Shown here one piece after another: positions 20,315 through 27,256 of a stretch of DNA of 32,951 nucleotides. The position numbers and the translations under genes were made by a program. The notes beneath the pieces are model-generated. The model worked only from the letters and a program-made list of their open reading frames with translations. It was not told the origin of the DNA and made no database searches. Position 1 is the stretch's first letter. Every line of letters begins with the position of its first letter. The stretch is from the IMG/VR virus record IMGVR_UViG_3300047169_000105, positions 1-32,951 of that record; one strand, given 5' to 3'. The DNA comes from a virus.

Positions 20315-20721
20315 CCAAGCGCGTTTTTGTTCTGGCGCACGACCAGGCGCGGCGGCGCGCGGCCGAGCTGTGCCACGCGGCGCCCGATGGGATCGTGGTC
20401 ACTTTCGCGGAGCCGCGCCGCACCCTTGACCAGAACGCCAAGTTGCACGCAACGCTTCAGGAATTGGGCGAATCCATGGGTTGGAAATGGTGCGGCCAGG
20501 ACGTAGACCTTGACGACCTCAAAAGCGTCTTTGTCTCGGCGTTTCGAAAGGCTACCGGGCAAGGCGCGCGCTTTGTCATCGGCATTGACGGCCAGCCGGT
20601 AATCCTCAACTGGCGCACCAGGAGCATGAGCCGACGCGAGTGCGCCGACCTAATCGAAATGATCCACGCTTTCGCTGCCGAGCGCCGTATCGAAATCGAC
20701 CGGCCGGCGTGTCAACTTTGA
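20311..20721 (+). CDS. ninB: NinB (lambda Orf-like) recombination mediator
   Basis: This 136-residue protein matches the NinB family: RTLDQNAKLHATLQELGESMGW, then VDLDDLKSVFVSAFRKATGQ, RFVIGIDGQPVILNWRTRSMSRRECADLIEMIHAFAAERRI. Lambda Orf/NinB binds single-stranded DNA and SSB and acts as a RecFOR-like mediator. It fits with the RecT/YqaJ pair of the left arm. The start is a GTG at 20311 in a GTGA overlap. Confidence 0.9.
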   Translation: MTKRVFVLAHDQARRRAAELCHAAPDGIVVTFAEPRRTLDQNAKLHATLQELGESMGWKWCGQDVDLDDLKSVFVSAFRKATGQGARFVIGIDGQPVILNWRTRSMSRRECADLIEMIHAFAAERRIEIDRPACQL

Positions 20722-20747
20722 GAACCACCACCGAGGAGTAGATCAGC

Positions 20748-21047
20748 ATGAACCATCCGATTCCGAGATTCCTTCCGCTTCCCGAGAAGAAGGCGACGCC
20801 TTTTGCCTACAACGGTTCGATACCGTGGCGCGACGACCAGATGATCGCCATCAACGGCGAACGCCGATTTGTCTACACGGTTGACTCGCGGATCGCCGAC
20901 GAAGAGGAGCGGATCGACGTGAAGATGCCAGGTGGCATGTCCATGACGGTGAAAAAACTGCGCGCGCTGGGTTACGTGGTGGGTTTGCCCAATACCCTGC
21001 GGATCGACCCGCCGGCCGTCCGCAAGCACCAACAGGCGGCGGCGTGA
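20748..21047 (+). CDS. 99-residue phage protein
   Basis: This protein begins MNHPIPRFLPLPEKKATPFA and has a beta-rich middle (NGSIPWRDDQMIAINGERRFVYTVDSRIADEEERIDVKMPGG) and a helix MTVKKLRALGYVVGLP. It has an AGGAG ribosome site about nine bases upstream. It sits between ninB and the Q-like gene, overlapping the latter by four bases. No family is recognised. Confidence 0.65.
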   Translation: MNHPIPRFLPLPEKKATPFAYNGSIPWRDDQMIAINGERRFVYTVDSRIADEEERIDVKMPGGMSMTVKKLRALGYVVGLPNTLRIDPPAVRKHQQAAA

Positions 21048-21607
21048 GTCTGTTTGCCGGAACGCACGACGCGCTGGTGTTCGCGTTCCGGGCGGCGGAG
21101 CAGAACCGCCAGCGCGGGGTAATCGACAAGCTGATGAACCCTGCGGTGGGCGGTTCTGGCCGCGGCTTGGGTGGATTGGCCGGGGTTGGGCAGGCTGGCC
21201 TCATACGGGCAGAAATCAAGTCCCTGGGCAGCGTTTCGGAGGCCATCCTTACCGCAGCCTATGCGCCGGAGTTTGAGGCTACCTGCTGCGCTTCCTGCGG
21301 CCAGGAGCGGCCTAATCGTGAGCGCGGACTTGCCGTGGAATGGCTGGCGCATCACGTCGATATGACCGCGCTGGTGAAGATGGGGGTTGATATGCGGCTT
21401 CGCCGAGCCCTGGTGCGCCGTTTCTTTTCCAAGCCAGCGGATCGTCCGAGCATGAGTGCGATTGCCGAGGGCGGCGGCGTAGACCGCGGGACGGCTACCA
21501 AATACTTTGGGCTGGTCACGGCGCAACTCAAACGCGATCACAGCGTGGCATTCCACAAGATCGACGCCAGGCTCAAGGAAATTGAGTTAGTGGGCACTTC
21601 GGAGTGA
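21044..21607 (+). CDS. Q-like late antiterminator
   Basis: This 187-residue protein has a helical N-terminus, a zinc knuckle CASCGQERPN (Cys82, Cys85), and a C-terminal helix-turn-helix (about 135-165, MSAIAEGGGVDRGTATKYFGLVTAQLKRD). This resembles phage Q-type late regulators. Its position is decisive: its stop is immediately followed by a consensus promoter and an intrinsic terminator, the site on which Q would load. It starts with GTG at 21044 overlapping the previous gene. Sequence similarity to lambda Q itself is not evident, so this rests on fold and context. Confidence 0.7.
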   Translation: MSLFAGTHDALVFAFRAAEQNRQRGVIDKLMNPAVGGSGRGLGGLAGVGQAGLIRAEIKSLGSVSEAILTAAYAPEFEATCCASCGQERPNRERGLAVEWLAHHVDMTALVKMGVDMRLRRALVRRFFSKPADRPSMSAIAEGGGVDRGTATKYFGLVTAQLKRDHSVAFHKIDARLKEIELVGTSE

Positions 21608-21608
21608 C

Positions 21609-21636
21609 TTGACAGTGAAAACTTTCCCCATAAACT
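21609..21636 (+). promoter_or_regulatory. Late promoter (pR'-like)
   Basis: A consensus -35 TTGACA (21609-21614) is 16 bases from a -10 TAAACT (21631-21636), with expected start near 21643. It begins one base after the Q-like gene's stop. The nearby terminator would cut the transcript at about 60 bases unless Q acts. Confidence 0.75.
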
Positions 21637-21678
21637 GCGGAATTGAGATGGGTGGGGTTATTCCGCCCAAAATTTGTG

Positions 21679-21704
21679 AAGCCGCCCAATGAGGCGGCTT
21701 TTTG
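21679..21704 (+). terminator. Intrinsic terminator (tR'-like)
   Basis: An 8-bp perfect stem, AAGCCGCC and GGCGGCTT, encloses a six-base loop (CAATGA) and runs into a tract of five T. It lies about 40 bases from the predicted late start, as for lambda tR'. Confidence 0.9.
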
Positions 21705-21710
21705 CATTTC

Positions 21711-21785
21711 TGCGGGTTGGAGAAGCGGCATCTCGTCGGCCTCATAAGCCGAAGGTCGCTCGTTCGAATCGGGCATCCGCTACCA
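21711..21785 (+). tRNA. tRNA with CAU anticodon (Met, or Ile2)
   Basis: A full cloverleaf can be drawn: acceptor TGCGGGT with ATCCGCT, D-stem GAGA/TCTC with an AGCGGCA loop, anticodon stem TCGGC/GCCGA with loop CTCATAA (anticodon CAT), variable AGGTC, T-stem GCTCG/CGGGC with loop TTCGAAT, discriminator A and encoded CCA. The first acceptor pair is a U-U mismatch. The anticodon stem lacks the three G-C pairs of initiator tRNA. Elongator Met is most likely, but a CAU tRNA modified to read AUA (Ile2) cannot be excluded. Confidence 0.88.
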
Positions 21786-21806
21786 CGTTTCACGGGGAAC
21801 AAAGCC

Positions 21807-22433
21807 ATGGACTTCAGTGACGCGCTGCGGCTTCTGAAGGACGGTAAGGCTGTCCGTCGCGAAACATCGGCGCACCCCTGGGGCATGTTCGAGTGGCGAT
21901 ACGTACAGCGCGGGTGCAATCGTGCCGGCTACTGGGTAATCGAAAATTTCAAGCCGATATACGCGTTCAGCCCCGACAAAAAGGACCTGGACGCGACGGA
22001 CTGGGTGGAAGTGCCCGATGTGCAGGCCCAGGCCGCACTCAAGCCGGCGGGCAAGATGCGATGCGACCGGCGCGGCCCGCACAACCCGGACAGCCCGTTC
22101 GTGTACGACCAGGACGATAGTCCGACACCTGATTATTGGCGCGAGCGCGACGGGCGCCAAGTTTGCTCCTACTGCGGCTCCATGCACCCCGACGCCTTCA
22201 TGGAAGGCGCGCGCACGGGCGTGGAAATTTGCCCGACCGACAAGAGCTACAAGGCGTATTTCGATCCGCGGCGCAGTCACGCCAAGTTCTATTTCCAGCA
22301 CTTGAGCGAAGAGCAGATGCAAGAATTCATCGACCTTCTGAACCAGAAGAAGATGAATATCGCCGAGCCCGGATACTTCTACTCGAGGCCGTTTTTCATT
22401 GCGCCGCCCGTACCGGAGCCTGCCAAGACATGA
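21807..22433 (+). CDS. Tad2/DUF2829-like domain fused to zinc-ribbon phage domain
   Basis: Residues 1-70 of this 208-residue protein (MDFSDALRLLKDGKAVRRE, then WVIENFKPIYAFSPDKKDLDATDWVEV) follow the DUF2829 pattern: an 'F-AL-LK-GK-V-R' start and a C-terminal 'P-DL-A-DW'. Members such as Tad2 bind the Thoeris signal molecule and block that defence. Residues 85-208 form a second domain with CSYCGSMHPDAF, EICPTDKSYKAYFDP and HAKFYFQHLSEEQMQEFIDLLNQKKM, known to me only as a phage domain of unknown role. The ATG at 21807 is preferred over upstream codons that lie inside the tRNA. It is the first gene after the tRNA. Confidence 0.7.
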   Translation: MDFSDALRLLKDGKAVRRETSAHPWGMFEWRYVQRGCNRAGYWVIENFKPIYAFSPDKKDLDATDWVEVPDVQAQAALKPAGKMRCDRRGPHNPDSPFVYDQDDSPTPDYWRERDGRQVCSYCGSMHPDAFMEGARTGVEICPTDKSYKAYFDPRRSHAKFYFQHLSEEQMQEFIDLLNQKKMNIAEPGYFYSRPFFIAPPVPEPAKT

Positions 22434-22825
22434 GCGCGGCGAAGCCGACCACGGTTCGGGAATGGCTTGAGGCCAACGTCTCGGGCGACGCCGAAACCAT
22501 TGCCACTGAAATCGGCGACGATTTCAAGAAGGTGCGCGATCGGCTGTACTGGATGCGCAGCCAGGGCCAAGCCGAGCGCAACGACTTCGGCGCATGGCAA
22601 CTCACCGGCGCCCCCCCCGTTGTCAAGGCAGATCGACCCATGAAGACAGCCCGCGCCGCTAAATCCCCGGCGAAGCGCGTCCCGAAGGTTGCCGCGCCCG
22701 TACAGGCTGAAACGGGTTACGAGGTTCTGCGCGCGGCCAATGGCGATGTCGTGGTGTTGGCTGGTGAATCCATTGCCGCCCGCGTGCCGGCTGCCATTGT
22801 TGCCGCAATCCGCGCGTTGCCGTGA
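22430..22825 (+). CDS. Phage protein with N-terminal helix-turn-helix
   Basis: This 131-residue protein starts TTVREWLEANVSGDAETIATEIGDDFKKVRDRLYWMRSQGQAERNDFGAWQLTG, a winged-helix-like unit with a C-terminal wing. A Lys/Ala-rich linker and a small C-terminal domain (YEVLRAANGDVVVLAGESIAARVPAAIVAAIRAL) follow. A run of eight C (22611-22618) sits just after the wing. It is coupled by ATGA to the Tad2-like gene. A regulatory role is possible but unproven. Confidence 0.65.
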   Translation: MSAAKPTTVREWLEANVSGDAETIATEIGDDFKKVRDRLYWMRSQGQAERNDFGAWQLTGAPPVVKADRPMKTARAAKSPAKRVPKVAAPVQAETGYEVLRAANGDVVVLAGESIAARVPAAIVAAIRALP

Positions 22826-22986
22826 CCGTGGAGCGCACCACCGACCACGCCGTGCTGTACCCGCGGTGCGGTTGCGCAGAGTGCCAATTCGGGCGCCGGG
22901 AGGCGGTAGCAGCCCAGGCAGCCCGCGACCTTATCCGGGCAATCAAGCGCGAAAGCGCGCTCCCAGCCAAGACGCCGACTCTGTAG
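22822..22986 (+). CDS. 54-residue Cys-containing protein
   Basis: From a GTG overlapping the previous TGA, the ORF encodes MTVERTTDHAVLYPRCGCAE, then a CGCAEC metal knuckle and a basic helix (RREAVAAQAARDLIRAIKRE). The coupling and composition support translation. No family is recognised. Confidence 0.55.
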   Translation: MTVERTTDHAVLYPRCGCAECQFGRREAVAAQAARDLIRAIKRESALPAKTPTL

Positions 22987-22995
22987 GGGAATGCC

Positions 22996-23127
22996 ATGCG
23001 CGTGAGCTACCGGGCAATTCGCCTGATCTGCCTTCCTCTGGTCATCGTGGTCGCTTTCCTGTGCCTGCCGTTCGTCTTCTGGAACCCTAAGGACAAGCCG
23101 CGCCCGGACCTGCGCCACAAGATTTGA
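22996..23127 (+). CDS. 43-residue membrane protein
   Basis: The ORF encodes MRVSYRAIRLICLPLVIVVA, continuing hydrophobic to FLCLPFVFW, then a polar tail NPKDKPRPDLRHKI. It is one transmembrane helix with a basic N-terminus. An AGGGGA site six bases upstream supports the ATG at 22996. It sits just before the terminase genes. The function is unknown. Confidence 0.6.
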   Translation: MRVSYRAIRLICLPLVIVVAFLCLPFVFWNPKDKPRPDLRHKI

Positions 23128-23149
23128 GCGCGCGAGGGCGCTATGAACC

Positions 23150-23722
23150 ATGGGACGACCATCCAAGCTAACCGAGGCGCAGTGGGCTGAGGTAGAGCGC
23201 CGTCATCTGGCTGGTGAAGGAATACGGGAACTTGCCCGGGAATTCAAAATCGCCCCGGGCAACATAAGCAGGCGTGTTTCAAAACCCGTTTCTGAAACAA
23301 AAGCCGTTGCAAAACAACTTGCTACAGCGGAAATGGCTTTTGCCGCTTTGCCTGTTTCGCAACAAATCGCAACACGCAACCTTGCCGACGAACTCAAAGC
23401 CATATCAGGGCACTTGGCGAGCGCGGCGCGGTACGGTGCGGCCACTGCGCATCGGTTGAGCGCGTTGGCGCATTCCGAAGTTCAGAAGGTGGACGACGGC
23501 AGCCTGCTGGAATCGATGGATACGCTGAAGGGCGTCGCCGGTCTGACGAAGATGGTGAATGATTCGGCTGCGATCGGCCTGAACCTGCTGGCGGCCAACA
23601 AGGAAGGCGTCAAGCGCCTGAGCGAGCGCGACGCCGAAGAGCCGGACGCGCCGCCCATGAGCCCCGACCAAGCGCGCGATGCGGTCGCGTCCGGGCTTGA
23701 GAAGTTGCTGCGCCGTGGATGA
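23150..23722 (+). CDS. terS: Terminase small subunit
   Basis: This 190-residue protein begins MGRPSKLTEAQWAEVERRHL and has a helix-turn-helix (about 20-45, GEGIRELAREFKIAPGNISRRVS). A central helical oligomerisation region follows, then a C-terminal tail (PMSPDQARDAVASGLEKLLRR). It would bind the packaging site and regulate the large subunit. It is directly followed, with an eight-base overlap, by the large terminase gene, which supports the call. Confidence 0.82.
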   Translation: MGRPSKLTEAQWAEVERRHLAGEGIRELAREFKIAPGNISRRVSKPVSETKAVAKQLATAEMAFAALPVSQQIATRNLADELKAISGHLASAARYGAATAHRLSALAHSEVQKVDDGSLLESMDTLKGVAGLTKMVNDSAAIGLNLLAANKEGVKRLSERDAEEPDAPPMSPDQARDAVASGLEKLLRRG

Positions 23723-25094
23723 GATTGAGCCGCGCGAACTGGTCGCTTTGGAAGAAGCGTCGCGCGAAAGTCTGATGGCGTTCGTCGCCTTGATGTTCTG
23801 GCGGCGCCGTGGGTACGCATGGAGCTTGGCGCGGCACCACCTGAAGATATGCGAGGCTTTGGAGCGGGTGTTTCGCGGTGAGGTCCGCCGGCTGGTCATC
23901 AATTGCCCACCGCGGTACAGCAAAACTGAGCTTGCGGTCGTCAATTTCATCGCTTGGGCGCTGGGCCGGGTGCCGGACGCGGAATTCATCCACGCGAGCT
24001 ATTCGGCGACGCTGGCGGCCTCCAACAGCGCGGCGGTGCGGGCCCTGGTGCAACACGAGGGATACCGCAGCATCTTCCCGTCAATTGCGCTGCAGGATGA
24101 AGCCCGGAGCCATTGGACGACGACCGCTGGCGGCGTCATGTACGCGGCCGGCGCTGGCGGCACGATTACCGGATTCGGCGCCGGCAAGGGGCGCGATGGG
24201 TTTGGCGGCGCCATCATCATTGATGACCCGCACAAGCCTGACGAGGCGCGCAGCGAGGTCATCCGCAAGGGCGTCATCGATTGGTTCCAGAACACGCTGG
24301 AAAGCCGCAAGAACGACCCGGCGCGCACGCCGATCATCCTCATCATGCAGCGCCTGCACGAGTCGGACTTGGCGGGCTGGCTGCTGGTTGGTGGCAATGG
24401 CGAACCGTGGGAACACGTCTGCCTGGAAGCAATTCAGCCGGACGGAACGGCGCTGTGGCCGGAAAAACACGACCTGAAGGAGTTGCGCCGGATGGAGCAA
24501 GCGTCGCCGTACGTCTTTGCCGGCCAGTACCAGCAGCGTCCGGCACCGGCTGAGGGTGGATTGTTCCGACCAGATCGAATTCAGGTCATCGAGGCGCTTC
24601 CCGCGCTGCCGATAAAGTGGGTTCGCGGGTGGGATCTTGCCTCGACGACGGACGGCGACTGGACCTGTGGAGGAAAAATCGGGCATCTGCCGGACGGCCG
24701 TTTCGTGATCGCGGACATGGTTCGGGTGCGCGAGGGCCCGGACGACCGGGACGCGGTGATCTACGCAACGGCCACGCGCGACGGCATGGGTACGACCATC
24801 GACATACCCCAAGACCCAGGGCAAGCCGGGAAAACCCAGGTCTCGTACCTCACTCGGATGCTTGCCGGCCTCAACGTCCAGTCCTCGCCGGAAACGGGCG
24901 ACAAGGTGACCCGGGCCGAGCCTTTCGCCGCCCAGGTAAATGTCGGCAACGTGCTGATGCTACGCGGCGCTTGGAACGATGCACTTCTGGACGAAATGCG
25001 GATGTTCCCGAACGGAACATTTGATGACCAGGTCGATTGCCTGAGCCGAGGATTTGCCGCTCTCGTGAATGCCCGGTCCTTCCTCTTTGCTTGA
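23715..25094 (+). CDS. terL: Terminase large subunit
   Basis: This 459-residue packaging motor has an ATPase domain with Walker A-like CPPRYSKTEL (65-73), an adenine-binding LARHHLKI region, and Walker B GGAIIIDDPHKP (165-174). A C-terminal RNase H-like nuclease follows, with WDLASTTDGDWT and the final acidic FDDQVDCLSRGFAAL. It translocates DNA into the procapsid and cuts the concatemer. I chose the GTG at 23715 just inside the small-subunit gene. An upstream in-frame start at 23679 is possible but overlaps more. Confidence 0.95.
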   Translation: MDEIEPRELVALEEASRESLMAFVALMFWRRRGYAWSLARHHLKICEALERVFRGEVRRLVINCPPRYSKTELAVVNFIAWALGRVPDAEFIHASYSATLAASNSAAVRALVQHEGYRSIFPSIALQDEARSHWTTTAGGVMYAAGAGGTITGFGAGKGRDGFGGAIIIDDPHKPDEARSEVIRKGVIDWFQNTLESRKNDPARTPIILIMQRLHESDLAGWLLVGGNGEPWEHVCLEAIQPDGTALWPEKHDLKELRRMEQASPYVFAGQYQQRPAPAEGGLFRPDRIQVIEALPALPIKWVRGWDLASTTDGDWTCGGKIGHLPDGRFVIADMVRVREGPDDRDAVIYATATRDGMGTTIDIPQDPGQAGKTQVSYLTRMLAGLNVQSSPETGDKVTRAEPFAAQVNVGNVLMLRGAWNDALLDEMRMFPNGTFDDQVDCLSRGFAALVNARSFLFA

Positions 25095-25104
25095 TCGGGG
25101 CGAT

Positions 25105-26412
25105 ATGGGACTTTTCACTCGCATCCAGTTCTGGGCCGCGCAGCGCCGGTACCAGCCGGACCGCGAGTCCATGGCCTACCCGAAGCTCATCAGCCTGATG
25201 GGCCAGAACCGGACGCTCGGAACACCGAAGCCGACGCCCACGAACCTGCGCTACTTCTCCCGCACGGTGTACGCGCGGCGCGCCATCAACGCAATCAAAG
25301 ACCCCATAGCCTCACTCCCCTGGGAAGTGGTGCCGATCGACAAGAAAGCGAAGGTCAACGAAAAGCAGACCGAGACGGTCATCGCCTGCCTGAACCGACC
25401 GAACCAGGCCGACAGCATGCGATCGCTGCTCGAGCAGTTGATTGAGGATGCGCTGGTGACTGGCGCAGGTGTTCTTGAACAGGCCATCACGGCGGACACC
25501 ATGCGACCGCTCTGGCTTTGGCCGGTGGACGCGACGACGATCCGCCCGCTGGCTCGATGGGACGGAAACCCGCAGTCGATCCGGTTTGTGCAAGGACTTG
25601 GCTATACCGGCGGCTCGATCCTTTCGGATGTCAACGCCAAGAAGTTGGAGGCGCAGGACATCGTCTACATGCGCCTGAACCCGAGCAGCGAAACGCCGTA
25701 CGGGTATGGACCGCTGGAAATCGCTTACGACTCGGTGTCGTACAAGCTCGGTGTGGGGCGCTACGCCGCCTCGCTTGCGAGCAACGCCCAGCCGCAGAAC
25801 TTCATATACGCCGGCCAAGTCACGACGCAGGAAGAAATCCTCGCATTCCGGAACTACTGGCGCAACGAGGTAGAGGGCCAGGGCCAGACGCCGATCGTCG
25901 CCGGCGCGATCAAGCCCGAGGCGATCAAGCTGCACCCGGCGACCGACGACGCGCTGTACCTCAAATGGCAGGAATTCCTGATACGGGAGATCGCCACCGC
26001 TTTCAGCCTGAGCCCGCAGAACCTTGGGCTCGAATCTGATGTAAATCGAAACACATCTGAGGTCGCCGAGGACCGCGACTGGGACGCCGCGATCAAGCCG
26101 ATGGCGCACCTTATCGAAGCGCACCTGACGCGCGACGTGATCCATGGCCGGCTCAACATGACCGGATTGCAGTTCCGCTTCACCGGCCTGGACCGCGAGG
26201 ATGAGATGGCGAACGCGGAGATTTACACCAAGCTGTACCAGGGCAACGCCATTACGCCCAACGAACAGCGCGAACGGATGGGATTGCCGCCTCTGGAATC
26301 GGAGTGGGCTGATCTGACCTATGCCGACGCGCAAATCGCCATGCAAGCGGCCCGCGGCGCCAAGCAGGTAGACGATCCAGCAATCACCAAAGGAGCGAAA
26401 AGTGGGAATTGA
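25105..26412 (+). CDS. Portal protein
   Basis: This 435-residue protein has the usual portal features: an N-terminal FSRTVYARRAINAIKDPIASLPWEVV, the wing/stem segments with LIEDALVTGAGVLEQAI, PLWLWPVDATTIRPL, DIVYMRLNPSSETPYGYGPLEIA, and a C-terminal FSLSPQNLGLESDVNRNTSEVAEDRDWDAAIKPM. It would form the dodecameric ring at the capsid vertex through which terminase packs DNA. The ATG at 25105 is chosen because MGLFTRIQFWAAQRRY resembles the start of related portals. The next gene overlaps its end by eleven bases. Confidence 0.92.
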   Translation: MGLFTRIQFWAAQRRYQPDRESMAYPKLISLMGQNRTLGTPKPTPTNLRYFSRTVYARRAINAIKDPIASLPWEVVPIDKKAKVNEKQTETVIACLNRPNQADSMRSLLEQLIEDALVTGAGVLEQAITADTMRPLWLWPVDATTIRPLARWDGNPQSIRFVQGLGYTGGSILSDVNAKKLEAQDIVYMRLNPSSETPYGYGPLEIAYDSVSYKLGVGRYAASLASNAQPQNFIYAGQVTTQEEILAFRNYWRNEVEGQGQTPIVAGAIKPEAIKLHPATDDALYLKWQEFLIREIATAFSLSPQNLGLESDVNRNTSEVAEDRDWDAAIKPMAHLIEAHLTRDVIHGRLNMTGLQFRFTGLDREDEMANAEIYTKLYQGNAITPNEQRERMGLPPLESEWADLTYADAQIAMQAARGAKQVDDPAITKGAKSGN

Positions 26413-26716
26413 TATTCATACCGTAGAAGCGGTTGACGGCTCGCAACAAAGCCGCACGGACCGCGTGCTTTTCTGGCTGCAGTTCGCCGTCGCAAATGCT
26501 GCCGGCGGAAGCGCCGGTGCTGCCGTATCGACGGCCGTCACTTTCCCGGCGACCGCGAATATCCCGGCGAACTACTTCGTGGATGTGGAGGTCTCGCAGG
26601 ACTGCACCTACTACATCACGTCCAAGACGCAAGCAGGTTTCACCGTCGTGATGACGCCGCGTCTGGCAGCGAACACGCTGGCCTCCGGCACCTTCAACGT
26701 CCGCGTCGAAGCCTGA
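26402..26716 (+). CDS. Small beta-rich structural protein
   Basis: This 104-residue protein (MGIDIHTVEAVDGSQQSRTD, then ANYFVDVEVSQDCTYYITSKTQAGFTVVMTPRLAANTLASGTFNVRVEA) is Ala/Thr-rich and beta-strand rich, as expected of a capsid decoration or head-fibre component. The start is a GTG at 26402 with a near-perfect AAGGAG site seven bases upstream, overlapping the portal gene. No family match is recognised; the role is from context. Confidence 0.65.
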   Translation: MGIDIHTVEAVDGSQQSRTDRVLFWLQFAVANAAGGSAGAAVSTAVTFPATANIPANYFVDVEVSQDCTYYITSKTQAGFTVVMTPRLAANTLASGTFNVRVEA

Positions 26717-27015
26717 TGGGTGCGCCGGAAAACAAGCCGGCGGCCAAAGCCGCAAGAGCCGATGCGGATTTGGTGAAGATCACGCCGGCGGAGGAATCGC
26801 GCCGTGATCTTCCAGTGATGCTCGACACAAAGGCGAACGTACCGCTGTCGGCAGAGCTATCCGGCGCCTTGGCCGTTGCCGGTTCGGTTCCCGAGCATGG
26901 CGCACTGGCCGCTGTCTCCCAGGCGCTGCAGGATCTCAAGGCCCGTGCGTCCAGCGTCGAGCAGTCCTTGGGCAAGAGCCACGCCGCGCTGCTGGCCCGC
27001 ATCAAGTCGCTTTAA
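26716..27015 (+). CDS. 99-residue head-region protein
   Basis: This Ala/Lys-rich protein begins MGAPENKPAAKAARADADLV and ends in a predicted coiled coil (ALQDLKARASSVEQSLGKSHAALLARIKSL). It starts with TGATG coupling to the gene before it and lies between portal and protease. The composition suggests an unfolded N-terminus and a helical C-terminus, such as a minor head protein. The function is unknown. Confidence 0.6.
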   Translation: MGAPENKPAAKAARADADLVKITPAEESRRDLPVMLDTKANVPLSAELSGALAVAGSVPEHGALAAVSQALQDLKARASSVEQSLGKSHAALLARIKSL

Positions 27016-27028
27016 CCGGAGAAACACC

Positions 27029-27247
27029 ATGAGTTTTGCAACCGACTTCCAGACGGCCATCGTCACGGCCCAGAAGAACTACCAAGCCTCGCAGACCGCG
27101 GCAAATGCGCAGGAGGTCGGTCGCCTGGTCGAGCTGAGCAACAAGATTGCCGACTTGAAGCAGGCCGCAGCTCGCATCACCAGCGCGGGCGGCGTCCTGA
27201 ACTCGACGGCGCTGTCCGAACTCAACTCGCTGGTATCGCAACTCTGA
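27029..27247 (+). CDS. 72-residue helical protein
   Basis: This ORF encodes MSFATDFQTAIVTAQKNYQA followed by two predicted amphipathic helices (TAANAQEVGRLVELSNKIADLKQAAARI and LNSTALSELNSLVSQL). A GGAG site lies eight bases upstream of the ATG. It may be a small head component, but nothing in the sequence fixes that. Confidence 0.6.
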   Translation: MSFATDFQTAIVTAQKNYQASQTAANAQEVGRLVELSNKIADLKQAAARITSAGGVLNSTALSELNSLVSQL

Positions 27248-27256
27248 GGCCAAGCA

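Noticed and set aside
22996-23127. Holin candidate before the terminase genes
   Set aside because: A 43-residue single helix lies next to no endolysin or spanin gene; there is no support for a lysis role.
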